Shown here one piece after another: positions 1 to 7,673 of a stretch of DNA of 15,978 nt. The DNA comes from JASLCR01 sp964407405 (GTDB lineage Bacteria; Patescibacteriota; Saccharimonadia; Saccharimonadales; Saccharimonadaceae), in the NCBI GenBank assembly GCA_964407405.1, contig CAYOVH010000010.1, forward strand, positions 1 through 15,978. The letters are read 5' to 3'. The notes beneath the pieces were generated by a model, which did no database searches, was not told the DNA's origin, and was given only the letters and a program-made list of their open reading frames with translations. How positions within the stretch are numbered: position 1 is the first letter of the stretch; each line of letters starts with the position of its first letter. The translations under genes and the position numbers were made by a program.

Positions 1-24
1 CAAGCAGTAGCGGAGTTTTTGCTG

Positions 25-58
25 AAAAAACAACCAAAATTTTGGATTAGGCCGGTTG
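25..58 (-). terminator. Possible terminator after ligA
   Basis: On the minus strand a CAACC/GGTTG pair (54-58 and 31-35) encloses the ligA stop codon and a CCAAAATTTTGG palindrome, and is followed directly by a run of six T (complement of 25-30). The stem is short and the 5' arm lies inside the last ligA codons, so this is a weak intrinsic terminator at best. Confidence 0.4.
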
Positions 59-2068
59 AATAAGCTCTAGTAGTTTTGCTTCGCCTATGATCTCAGTATT
101 GTAACGTTCGGCTTTTTGCAATTTGCTCGCCCCGACCTTGCTGCCTATAACGAGGTAAGTCGTATCTTTCGCTATGGCGGATTGGAAGGTGCCGCCTAGC
201 GCACGGATTCTATCGGCAGCAACGTCGCGCGACATGCTCTCGAGCGTGCCTGTGATGACAAAACTTTTGCCAGTGAGTATGCCGGACTTTCTCTCAAAAT
301 TCGGCCTCACACTAAGCTCGTCAAACTTCCGTAGCAGCGCTTCGTTGTCCTCATCGGCAAACCACGCAAGGATCGACTCAGTCACTACTTTGCCGATCCC
401 TTCGATTGATTCGAGCTCTTCGAGCGTGGCTTTTTGCAATGCCTTGATCGACTCAAAATGATTTGTAAGATCGATGGCCGTCTGTGCGCCAACATGGCGA
501 ATGCCAAGTCCAAGAATGAACTTTTCGAGCGGTGGATTTTTGCTGGCCTGGATAGCATCGACGAGTTTGTTTGCCGATACTTCCGCAAACCGCTCTAGCC
601 GCAATAGATCATCCACAGTAAGTGTATATATATCTGCGATATCTTTGACCAGCCCAGCATCAACCAGCGCCACGACATTTTTCTCACCAAGCGTATCAAT
701 ATCGAGCGCCTGACGAGAAGCATAATACTGCACAGCACGCTTTAAAATAAGGTCGCTATTAGTGCCTTTGACACGGTAAACAACATCTTTGCCGTGGCGC
801 TCAAACTCGAGTTCTGGATACTGATCTTTGAGAGCTTTTTCATAGTCAAATGCCTTGGCATTTTTTGGGCGAAGTTCTTTCACAACACTCTCAACCTGAG
901 GAATGATATCACCCGCCTTGAAGATAACCACCGTATCACCGATCCGCACATCCCTGCGCGCGATCTCATCGGCATTATGAAGACTAGCGTGCTGCACAGT
1001 AGTACCCGCCACTTGCACCGGATCAAAGACGGCCACAGGGGTCGCTGCTCCCGTGCGACCAATACTGATCACGATATCTCTGACGATAGTTGTGGCTTGC
1101 TCGGCTGCATACTTGTAGGCAACGGCTGCACGCGGCTGCTTGCCAACTATTCCTAGTGCACGCGACTGTGCCCGATCGTTGACTTTTATCACCACTCCGT
1201 CGATATTAAATGGCAATGTATCGCGCTCCTGCTCGACCTTATCAATAAACTCCATCACACCTTTTAGGTCCGAAAATACCGATGCCTGCATATTGCGCCT
1301 GACACCAAGTGCTGTCACTGCCTCATAGGCATACATATTTGTCGGTACTTCATCCGGGTCATCTCGCAAAAGATCATAGGCATGAAAGCTCAGAGGACGA
1401 GCAGCCACCAACTTTGGGTCCAACTGGCGTATAGTGCCGGCTGCTAAATTGCGTGGGTTCTTAAATGCCGGCTTATCTTGTGCCCGCTGTATCTCATTGA
1501 GCTTTTGGAAATCTTTTTTTAAGATAACGATCTCACCACGAATTTCAGTGCGGCCTTTTAAAAACTTCTCAAAGCCTTTTGTCTCGATCAAGCGAAGTGG
1601 GACATTGGGAATCGTACGAACATTGCTCGTGACATCTTCTCCAATGAAGCTATTACCGCGAGTGATGGCTCTAGCGAGCAAACCATCTTCGTAGACAAGA
1701 GCACAGGCGAGTCCATCCATTTTTATATCGGCAAAAAATTCATGTTTGTGACCCGGCAAAAGCTTATCCGTCCGACCGACCCAAGCCTCTACTTCCGCAC
1801 GATCAAACACATCATTGAGGCTCAACATGCGCTGAGTATGCTCCACCTTCTGGAATCCGCCTTTGAGTTCATTACCTACTCGCTGCGTCGGACTATCGGG
1901 AGTAATCAATTCCGGATACTTGGCCTCAAGTTGCTTTAATTCGCCAAATAGACTATCATACACCGCGTCATCAACACTCGGGCTATCAAGCACGTGATAC
2001 TCATAGCTGTAGCGATTGAGCAGATTTCGAAGTTCTACGATTCGTGCCTTAGGCCGGTGTGCTGTCAT
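47..2068 (-). CDS. ligA: NAD-dependent DNA ligase LigA
   Basis: Seals nicks in DNA using NAD+, in replication and repair in the cytoplasm. Seen: an N-terminal Ia-type segment with the DAVYD motif, the adenylation motif KMDGLA (AMP-accepting Lys116 counted from the ATG at 2068), an OB fold, helix-hairpin-helix repeats around residues 500-570, and a C-terminal BRCT domain (about 599-670). About 673 residues is normal for full-length LigA. The open frame begins at a TTG (2074), but GGAGG at 2079-2083 lies 10 nt before the ATG at 2068 and only 4 nt before the TTG, so I prefer the ATG. The start overlaps the 3' end of the upstream membrane-protein gene; ligA is last in the lemA-htpX operon. Odd: the zinc-finger region (about 416-441) has no cysteine, and the protein has a single Cys, just after the KMDGLA motif. 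The family call is secure; the loss of zinc binding is inferred from sequence. Confidence 0.97.
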   Translation of the reverse strand: MTAHRPKARIVELRNLLNRYSYEYHVLDSPSVDDAVYDSLFGELKQLEAKYPELITPDSPTQRVGNELKGGFQKVEHTQRMLSLNDVFDRAEVEAWVGRTDKLLPGHKHEFFADIKMDGLACALVYEDGLLARAITRGNSFIGEDVTSNVRTIPNVPLRLIETKGFEKFLKGRTEIRGEIVILKKDFQKLNEIQRAQDKPAFKNPRNLAAGTIRQLDPKLVAARPLSFHAYDLLRDDPDEVPTNMYAYEAVTALGVRRNMQASVFSDLKGVMEFIDKVEQERDTLPFNIDGVVIKVNDRAQSRALGIVGKQPRAAVAYKYAAEQATTIVRDIVISIGRTGAATPVAVFDPVQVAGTTVQHASLHNADEIARRDVRIGDTVVIFKAGDIIPQVESVVKELRPKNAKAFDYEKALKDQYPELEFERHGKDVVYRVKGTNSDLILKRAVQYYASRQALDIDTLGEKNVVALVDAGLVKDIADIYTLTVDDLLRLERFAEVSANKLVDAIQASKNPPLEKFILGLGIRHVGAQTAIDLTNHFESIKALQKATLEELESIEGIGKVVTESILAWFADEDNEALLRKFDELSVRPNFERKSGILTGKSFVITGTLESMSRDVAADRIRALGGTFQSAIAKDTTYLVIGSKVGASKLQKAERYNTEIIGEAKLLELIQPA

Positions 2069-3140
2069 CTTCAATCATCCTCCGATATAAAAGATAGATA
2101 TAGCTCGCTCCAAAAATGATGGTCGTGGCCGACAATAGTGTCAGCGCTGCTGGCACAATCGGTATCCAGGTGCTCCACTTAAAACTCGTCTGGAGCCATG
2201 TCGAAAATATAATGATCGGGATCATGACAACGATCCATGCCAGTACGATCACTCCAGTCCCCCAGCTCAGACGAAGCAAGACGCGAAGACGTCGGCCGAC
2301 AACCAGATCACCAGCTGTTTTGAAGGCCTGCCATGGATACATACCCGGCAGAGTCACGATGACAAGCGCAAAAAAGGTACTTGTAATTAGATGCACAGAT
2401 AGAAGTACCAGCAAGAAGCAGCCGAGATAAAATACCATTGATAGGAAACCATTTTGAATCAGATCGCTGCCGACAACTGTACTAATAACAAGTGCCGCAA
2501 CTGCTGCCGGCAAAAGTTGAATCACAAAAAGAAGCAACAGAGAGAATGTTGGAAATATTGGCGCCCCGGCATTGTATAGTCCATCACGAAGACGCGGGCG
2601 ATTGCCAGCGAGTTGTGCACGCAGTAACCACACCGTCACGAGCCAGGAAAAAAGTAGAATGAGCCCAGCGTACACCTGCTGGACCTCTGTCAATGAGCCT
2701 GTGAATCCTCCGTTTAGCCCAGTGGCGAGTAAGATGCCTGCCTTGCCAATCTCTCCCCAGCCATCCGACAGTACACCTTTGCCCGCATCATGGATTGCTG
2801 CGGCGAATTCGGTAAAGATGCTTTGGGATGCAACGCCGGAAAGTAATGCCGATGCAATTGCCACCAGTAAAATCAATAAGCCGTATGTCTTTTTGTGTTG
2901 CCATAGTAGCCTGAGGACGCTTCCTGTAAAAGAAAAATATCCTGGCAAATCTAACGACCGCACGTAATCACGCCGACGAGTACGCCGAAAACTACGATGA
3001 GGGCGACGTGCCAAGTAATCTCGTATGCGGAGTTTTCTGTCTTGCCACCATTTATTTAGTCGAGAAGAAAAGGCAGTGCTTTTTTTTGCAGATTTTCGTC
3101 CGCGAGAAGGTACTTTTTTGGAGGTCTTCTTTGCCGGCAT
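2049..3140 (-). CDS. Six-TM membrane protein with a basic N-terminal tail, unknown function
   Basis: Not recognised as a named family. Seen: about 80 N-terminal residues very rich in Lys and Arg (with an RRTRRR run), then about six hydrophobic segments (roughly 86-106, 155-175, 195-222, 232-263, 293-315, 325-352). A YPWQAFKTAGDLVVGRRLR segment lies in the loop between the fourth and fifth. The pattern loosely recalls polytopic proteins of the YciC or glycerophosphodiesterase-membrane-domain type, but I cannot assign it. The basic tail should be cytoplasmic by the positive-inside rule and could touch nucleic acid or membrane phospholipid (inference). The ATG is 11 nt after the htpX stop with no clear ribosome-binding site, and the 3' end overlaps ligA, so translation is probably coupled on both sides. 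Confidence 0.85.
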   Translation of the reverse strand: MPAKKTSKKVPSRGRKSAKKSTAFSSRLNKWWQDRKLRIRDYLARRPHRSFRRTRRRDYVRSLDLPGYFSFTGSVLRLLWQHKKTYGLLILLVAIASALLSGVASQSIFTEFAAAIHDAGKGVLSDGWGEIGKAGILLATGLNGGFTGSLTEVQQVYAGLILLFSWLVTVWLLRAQLAGNRPRLRDGLYNAGAPIFPTFSLLLLFVIQLLPAAVAALVISTVVGSDLIQNGFLSMVFYLGCFLLVLLSVHLITSTFFALVIVTLPGMYPWQAFKTAGDLVVGRRLRVLLRLSWGTGVIVLAWIVVMIPIIIFSTWLQTSFKWSTWIPIVPAALTLLSATTIIFGASYIYLLYRRMIEDDSTPA

Positions 3141-3151
3141 ACTGTATATCT

Positions 3152-4039
3152 CTAGAATTTTGCTTTATTCTGCATCAAGCGTTCAACACGCTTTTCGAGC
3201 GGTGGATGAGTGCTAAATAGATTCGCAATTCCACCAGATTTCAATGGGTTACTAAAGAAAAGGTGCGAGGTAGAACTATTTTGCCGCTGCATAGGGCGGC
3301 CGCTGGTCTCAAGCTTTTGAAGTGCCGAGATCATACCTTCCGGATCACGTGTCGTCATGGCGCTTGTCGCATCGGCCAGATACTCACGCTGGCGAGAGAT
3401 AGCGAGTTGGATCATTGCCGCAACAATCGGCGCCAAGATAATCACAACGATACCGACGATGAGCATGATGGGATTTGCGTTGTTATTGCTATCCCGTCGA
3501 TCACCCCCAAACCACATCATGCGCAGCGCAATATCACTCATAATTCCGATGACGCTAGCTAGACCAAAAGCGATCATTGATACACGAATATCATAATTTT
3601 TGACATGCCCCATCTCGTGGGCCATCACGGCTGTTAGTTCGCGATCGTCCATGATGTCGAGTATGCCGGTAGTTGCCGCCACCATGGCTTTCTGTGGATT
3701 ACGACCAGTCGCCATGGCATTTGGCGCGGGATCATTGATGATAAACACGCGTGGCATCGGCAAACCTTCGGTAATAGACAGGTTCTCAACAATGCGCCAC
3801 AGACGCGGGTTGTCCTTTTTCTGAATTTCAGTTGCGCCGCTCATACTCATTGCAAGACGACTGGCGACGAAATATTGGATTGCTGTATAGATGAGCGCAC
3901 CGCCAATAATCCATGGAAGCGTACTAGTGCCATAGCCGTATACTTCGGATATCGCCCACCCGATAGCCGCAATGACACCAACAAACACTGCCATGATAAT
4001 AGCAGTGTTTCGTTTGTTGGCTGAGATCGCGGAGTACAA
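3152..4039 (-). CDS. htpX: HtpX membrane zinc metalloprotease (M48)
   Basis: Inner-membrane zinc endopeptidase that degrades damaged or misfolded membrane proteins. Seen: two N-terminal TM segments (about 12-30 and 42-60), the HEMGH zinc motif (His141, Glu142, His145), the third ligand Glu219 in REYLADATSA, a hydrophobic hairpin at about 190-213 before it, and the conserved THPPLEKRVERL C-terminus. Its 295 residues are typical. The start is a TTG at 4039, supported by GGAG at 4045-4048 five nt upstream and by the usual MYxxIxxNKR N-terminus. It lies 14 nt after lemA; lemA-htpX adjacency is a widespread arrangement and supports both calls. Confidence 0.97.
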   Translation of the reverse strand: MYSAISANKRNTAIIMAVFVGVIAAIGWAISEVYGYGTSTLPWIIGGALIYTAIQYFVASRLAMSMSGATEIQKKDNPRLWRIVENLSITEGLPMPRVFIINDPAPNAMATGRNPQKAMVAATTGILDIMDDRELTAVMAHEMGHVKNYDIRVSMIAFGLASVIGIMSDIALRMMWFGGDRRDSNNNANPIMLIVGIVVIILAPIVAAMIQLAISRQREYLADATSAMTTRDPEGMISALQKLETSGRPMQRQNSSTSHLFFSNPLKSGGIANLFSTHPPLEKRVERLMQNKAKF

Positions 4040-4053
4040 ATCGTCTCCGACTT

Positions 4054-4617
4054 TTAGAATTTCACTTCGACGGGTTTTTCAACTGCTGCCATATCTTCGA
4101 CTTCAAAGAACTCACGCTCTTTGATACCTGCCATACCAGCAACAATATTTGTCGGTACGGTCTGAACCTTTGTGTTGAGGTCACGGACACCGCCATTATA
4201 GAAGCGACGAGACGCCATGATCTTGTCCTCGGTATCAGTCAGATCTGCTTGCAACTGCTGGAAATTCTGACTGGCTTTCAGGTCTGGATACGCCTCGGCA
4301 ACAGCGAAGAGACTCTTCAGGGCGCCTTCAAACTGGTTTTCTGCTTTGGCCGCCTCCTTTGGACCTTGTGACGTTGCATTGACGACTGCCGAACGCGCGG
4401 TTGTCACATCATCAAAGACTTGCTTTTCATGCGCCGCATAGCCTTTGACCGATTCGACAAGATTTGGGATCAAATCAGCACGCCGCTTTAGCTGAACAGT
4501 AATATCGCTCCACGCTTCATCGACACGTACCTTTAGCCGCACGAGACTGTTGTACATCGCAAAGAAGACGATGACGAGCAATACAATAACTCCTAGTACA
4601 ATCCATAACCACATCAT
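4054..4617 (-). CDS. lemA: LemA family membrane-anchored helical protein
   Basis: Seen: an N-terminal TM segment (about 3-22), then a long helical domain with the family's NSLVRLKVRVDEAWSDI segment, the RRADLIPNLVESVKGYAAHE segment, and the YN..VRDLNTKVQTVPTNIVAGMAGI segment near the C-terminus. 187 residues is the usual size. LemA proteins have an N-out topology and are linked genetically to HtpX, but their biochemical role is unsettled. Two ATG codons stand in tandem at the start; GGAGGG lies 11 nt upstream of the first. It is the first gene of the lemA-htpX-membrane protein-ligA operon, with a good promoter at 4653-4681. Confidence 0.95.
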   Translation of the reverse strand: MMWLWIVLGVIVLLVIVFFAMYNSLVRLKVRVDEAWSDITVQLKRRADLIPNLVESVKGYAAHEKQVFDDVTTARSAVVNATSQGPKEAAKAENQFEGALKSLFAVAEAYPDLKASQNFQQLQADLTDTEDKIMASRRFYNGGVRDLNTKVQTVPTNIVAGMAGIKEREFFEVEDMAAVEKPVEVKF

Positions 4618-4652
4618 TTGAGCTTTATCCCTCCGTTACTTTCTATATTTTC

Positions 4653-4681
4653 AGTATACGCTATCTTGACAGCGCTGTCAC
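4653..4681 (-). promoter_or_regulatory. Promoter of the lemA-htpX-ligA operon with an overlapping palindrome
   Basis: Minus-strand GTGACA (4676-4681) and TATACT (4653-4658) are separated by exactly 17 nt, close to a sigma-70 type consensus, and lie 36-64 nt upstream of the lemA ATG. The -35 box is one arm of the perfect palindrome TGACAGCGCTGTCA (4667-4680), which could be an operator. Expression is inferred, not shown. Confidence 0.75.
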
Positions 4682-4693
4682 GCAGGTTTCTAT

Positions 4694-5227
4694 CTATTTA
4701 GGCTGGATGGAGTACGAATAGAGCTTGTAGCTATCACCCCGTTTGACGAGCTTGAAGTTAGCATCAAAAGAAGCTTTATCGCATTTTAGTGTGCCGCCCA
4801 CTTCCTTGGTGTTGCCACTGTCGGTACTTGATGCAACTGAATTTGTTGTCCATTCGGTGCTACAGCTACTATCAAGACCTGCAGCCTTTGCGGGTTGCAG
4901 TTGAGATTCAAAAACGTCCCGAGACTGTACTTGTTTAAGCTCTGGCGAGAAATAGTCATAGGCAGCACTATTGTTTGACGCGTATATGGAACTCAAAAAG
5001 CCTTGGACTTCCTTGTCATTATTTTTTAGGACCACAGCTGCGACAATAATACCACCTATGCCACATACCAGTACTATAGAAGCAACGATTATGAGTATCT
5101 TGGCCCGTTTTGGCAGTTTTTTCTCGGGCTCCACCATAGGTGTAATAGTTGGAGTTGGTGATTGTGTCGGCTGTTGCTGTGGCATATTTGGTGGTTGTTG
5201 GATTGGCTGAGGTACACTTGGTTCCAC
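4694..5227 (-). CDS. Pro/Gln-rich single-pass membrane protein, extracytoplasmic domain with two Cys
   Basis: Unnamed. Seen: residues 1-40 are rich in Pro, Gln and Thr and end in a basic stretch (KKLPKRAK), then one TM segment (about 43-67) and an outside domain of about 110 residues. That domain opens with EVQGFLSSIYASNNSAAYDYFSPELK, a layout like small NTF2-like/DUF4878-type domains. Cys122 and Cys149 are both extracytoplasmic and could form a disulfide. The start is GTG at 5227 with GGGAG six nt upstream. The gene begins 73 nt after the 3' end of tRNA-Leu(UAA) with no convincing terminator between, so it may be read from the tRNA promoter. Its stop lies 12 nt before the lemA promoter. Function unknown; the domain resemblance is by eye. 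Confidence 0.85.
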   Translation of the reverse strand: MEPSVPQPIQQPPNMPQQQPTQSPTPTITPMVEPEKKLPKRAKILIIVASIVLVCGIGGIIVAAVVLKNNDKEVQGFLSSIYASNNSAAYDYFSPELKQVQSRDVFESQLQPAKAAGLDSSCSTEWTTNSVASSTDSGNTKEVGGTLKCDKASFDANFKLVKRGDSYKLYSYSIQPK

Positions 5228-5300
5228 GATTTGCTCCCTTGTATTCTCTTATGCTTTATGACCATTCTATAGCAATCGATGCACCTATACAACATAAAGC

Positions 5301-5386
5301 TGGTGCGCGGGGCGGGAATCGAACCCGCACGACTTTTGGTCAAGGGATTTTAAGTCCCTCGCGTCTACCAATTCCGCCACCCGCGC
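5301..5386 (-). tRNA. trnL: tRNA-Leu(UAA)
   Basis: On the minus strand an acceptor stem GCGCGGG/CCCGCGC, a D-arm with GGCGGAATTGGTAGACGC, an anticodon stem AGGGA/TCCCT with loop CTTAAAA (anticodon TAA), a long class II variable arm, a GGTTCGATTCC T-arm, discriminator A and a genome-encoded CCA (complement of 5301-5303). The long variable arm and the anticodon agree on leucine. Confidence 0.97.
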
Positions 5387-5396
5387 ATACTCTAGT

Positions 5397-5405
5397 AGTA
5401 TACCA
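5397..5405 (-). promoter_or_regulatory. Extended -10 promoter of tRNA-Leu(UAA)
   Basis: Minus-strand TGGTATACT (TGn plus TATACT) ends 10 nt before the mature 5' end of the tRNA. No good -35 box is visible, consistent with an extended -10 promoter. It is divergent from the hydrolase promoter about 50 bp away on the plus strand. Confidence 0.65.
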
Positions 5406-5453
5406 TCTTGTTTTAGGCCTCCCATGGAAATGGAACCCCGTGACGTACGTGTG

Positions 5454-5459
5454 TATACT
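5454..5459 (+). promoter_or_regulatory. -10 box of the hydrolase gene, leaderless arrangement
   Basis: TATACT on the plus strand is separated by only 6 nt from the ATG at 5466, so transcription should begin at or within a base of the start codon. The -35 region is poor. No ribosome-binding site could fit on such an mRNA. Confidence 0.55.
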
Positions 5460-5465
5460 GGATGT

Positions 5466-6062
5466 ATGAAGCAAATCTTGATAATCCATGGCGGCGAAAG
5501 CTACGCCAGCTACGATGCTTACCTGACTGATTTAAAAACACAGCCTATTGACTATGAGCGACTAAAACCGAGCAAACGATGGCGCGATTGGCTTGCTGAA
5601 GAGTTACCATCTACCGACTACGATATACTGACACCAACCTTTCCCAACGGCTCTAATGCACAGTTTGATGAGTGGGCTATTTACTTTGAAAAATTATTAC
5701 CGTTCCTGCACGACGACACGGTGCTGATCGGACATTCGCTCGGTGCTATGTTTTTGGCGAAATATCTGCACGACCATACGCTACCATTCCGCGCAAAGCA
5801 GATTGTGCTGATAGCCGGTCGCCACGGCAGCGATGAATTTGATCATGGTGGTAGTTTTATCGTAAATGATGCGAGTGGCCTAGAGAACAGTTGTGATGAA
5901 GTACATTTGTTTCATAGCCAAGACGACCCCATAGTGGAATTTGCTAGCTTGGCCCTCTTTAAGCACGATATCCCGAACGCGGTCGTGCATCAGTTCACCG
6001 ATAGACGGCATTTCAACGAGCCGACATTTCCGGAACTGCTCGATCTCTTGCGGCAAGACTAA
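5466..6062 (+). CDS. RBBP9/YdeN-type alpha/beta serine hydrolase
   Basis: Small cytoplasmic alpha/beta hydrolase of 198 residues, the usual size for RBBP9/YdeN proteins; the physiological substrate is unknown for most of the family. Seen: beta-strand and oxyanion motif ILIIHGG at residues 4-10, nucleophile elbow GHSLG (Ser91), acid Asp154 in SQDDPIV, and His182 in RRHFNEP, in the expected order. The open frame reaches upstream to 5424, but MKQILIIHGG is the natural N-terminus and a -10 box sits 6 nt before this ATG. It is the only plus-strand gene in the window. Its TAA (6060-6062) abuts the TAG of the convergent ABC permease (6063-6065) with no base between. Confidence 0.9.
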   Translation: MKQILIIHGGESYASYDAYLTDLKTQPIDYERLKPSKRWRDWLAEELPSTDYDILTPTFPNGSNAQFDEWAIYFEKLLPFLHDDTVLIGHSLGAMFLAKYLHDHTLPFRAKQIVLIAGRHGSDEFDHGGSFIVNDASGLENSCDEVHLFHSQDDPIVEFASLALFKHDIPNAVVHQFTDRRHFNEPTFPELLDLLRQD

Positions 6063-7673
6063 CTATTCGCTAATGATGTCGCGTCTTGTGAATGCGATAA
6101 TACCGATCAGACCAAGCAGGATACCGATGCTTGTCAGCCAAATAATACCCGCCCATTCTGGCGATTTTGATGGATCAACCGGAATGTAGTACAAAATCGA
6201 AGTTTTACTCACCCAATCCTGGAGATGAAAGAAACTTTTCAAGAGATCGACAACAAACGCCCACCCCACCACGACAGTCATGCCGATGACACCGAGACGC
6301 GGCCAGATGCCATAGAGAAACGCTCCTACCCCAACGATAAATATGATGCCACTCGCAACGGCAATACCAGAGTTGATAGCGCTTAGGATACTGATGTCAA
6401 TTTGTTGCATCTCCGCCATACCCCATGCAGCAAGAGAAGAGATTGTCGTGATCAAAAGTGCCATACCACAGGCGAGCAATAGGCGTCCACTTAGCCACAC
6501 TTGCCGGCGAACTGGTTGCACCAAGAGATTATCAAGATATGCTTTTGCCTCATCACGTCTGATCGCAGCTACCTCGACAACCATCATTGCCAGCAAAATC
6601 AAGCTAAGGATCATGAAGCTCTCCCCAATAAATAACAGTTTGATCTTGTCAGAGGGCAACGCCAAAAACCCGCCAAGCGAACTATTATCATGAATCAAGT
6701 CCGACACAAGTCCTGCCAGTGCCGTCATAAAGAGAGTTGTCGAAACCGCTGCAACCAGCCACCAAATAAAGGCTATTTTCTTTTGACGCAGAGCAAATGC
6801 AAATGTTGAACTAAGTAAATAGAATCTGGATCGCACTTCACCCTGCTGAGAAAACAAACTCATTCCATAATCTCGTCGGGATATCAAAAACAGTCCGGTC
6901 ACCGCGAAAAGACCCGCAGATAAGATCGACGGTATGACCCACGTCATCTGTGGATTAAGAACTGGATCCATCAAATCGCTCCACCCAAAAGGCGACAAAC
7001 TTTTAAGCCAGTCTAACTGATCACTTGTATTGGCTATGCCACGAATGCAATAAAACACGAGCAAGGGAACGAGCCCGTACAGTACCGCCCTAGAGCGTGT
7101 GAGAGCTAACTGGCTTGTCAATACACCCGCTCCAGCAAAGACCAGCCCAGGCAAAAATACTGCCAATGTCATATAAAATGCTTCCGCGACCGACAAATCA
7201 ACTCCTGGTGCAGCACCCAGTGCAGCAATTATTGCCCACATCACGATAACCGCCAGCGCCAACGCATAGCCAAAGCCGGCCAGCTGCCACATAGCGGCCT
7301 GTCGCCTGGTAATTGCACCGCCTACCAATGCTTCGAGACGTCCATCTTCCTCTGCGCCACGCAGCAATCGCGTCGCGACCATCAGACCCCATATCGATGT
7401 GAGCAGCACCATCATTGGTAGTGATTTGTAAATCGAATAGCTGGCTGGTGTGCCTGCATTTTTGACTTCTCCTGAAAGAAAATTAACCGCTGGAGCTGAC
7501 TTGAGAGTCTGCACCAATTCCTGTCGGGATTTTTCGGACGGATAGAGTTCGGCAATTGCGGTACCATATGCCCCCATCATGAGACCCCCAAGGATGGAGA
7601 TGATCAAAGCACCGCGAACAGTTTGCATAAAGCCAAAACGCCGCAATGCCTTGGCTGGATTGTACCGTTTCAT
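6063..7673 (-). CDS. ABC-2 type exporter permease, large (TnrB3/COG3559-like)
   Basis: Membrane subunit of an ABC exporter. Seen: 536 residues with about twelve hydrophobic stretches in two halves (roughly the first 260 residues and the rest). The loop LLRGAEEDGRLEALVGGAITRRQAA near residue 105 in the first half and RRDEAKAYLDNLLVQPVRRQ in the second match the coupling-type loops of the family often annotated as exporters of polyketide antibiotics. The start ATG overlaps the ATPase stop by one base (TAATG), with GGGAG seven nt upstream, so the two are translationally coupled. The substrate cannot be read from sequence; export of a drug, lipid or peptide are all possible. Confidence 0.88.
   Translation of the reverse strand: MKRYNPAKALRRFGFMQTVRGALIISILGGLMMGAYGTAIAELYPSEKSRQELVQTLKSAPAVNFLSGEVKNAGTPASYSIYKSLPMMVLLTSIWGLMVATRLLRGAEEDGRLEALVGGAITRRQAAMWQLAGFGYALALAVIVMWAIIAALGAAPGVDLSVAEAFYMTLAVFLPGLVFAGAGVLTSQLALTRSRAVLYGLVPLLVFYCIRGIANTSDQLDWLKSLSPFGWSDLMDPVLNPQMTWVIPSILSAGLFAVTGLFLISRRDYGMSLFSQQGEVRSRFYLLSSTFAFALRQKKIAFIWWLVAAVSTTLFMTALAGLVSDLIHDNSSLGGFLALPSDKIKLLFIGESFMILSLILLAMMVVEVAAIRRDEAKAYLDNLLVQPVRRQVWLSGRLLLACGMALLITTISSLAAWGMAEMQQIDISILSAINSGIAVASGIIFIVGVGAFLYGIWPRLGVIGMTVVVGWAFVVDLLKSFFHLQDWVSKTSILYYIPVDPSKSPEWAGIIWLTSIGILLGLIGIIAFTRRDIISE

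Noticed and set aside
4667..4680. The palindrome near lemA as a terminator of the Pro/Gln-rich protein gene
   Set aside because: There is no loop and no T-run on the minus strand, and it coincides with a -35 box.
5424..5465. Upstream ATG of the hydrolase gene (14 extra codons)
   Set aside because: The extra codons span the -10 box and precede the standard MKQILIIHGG N-terminus.
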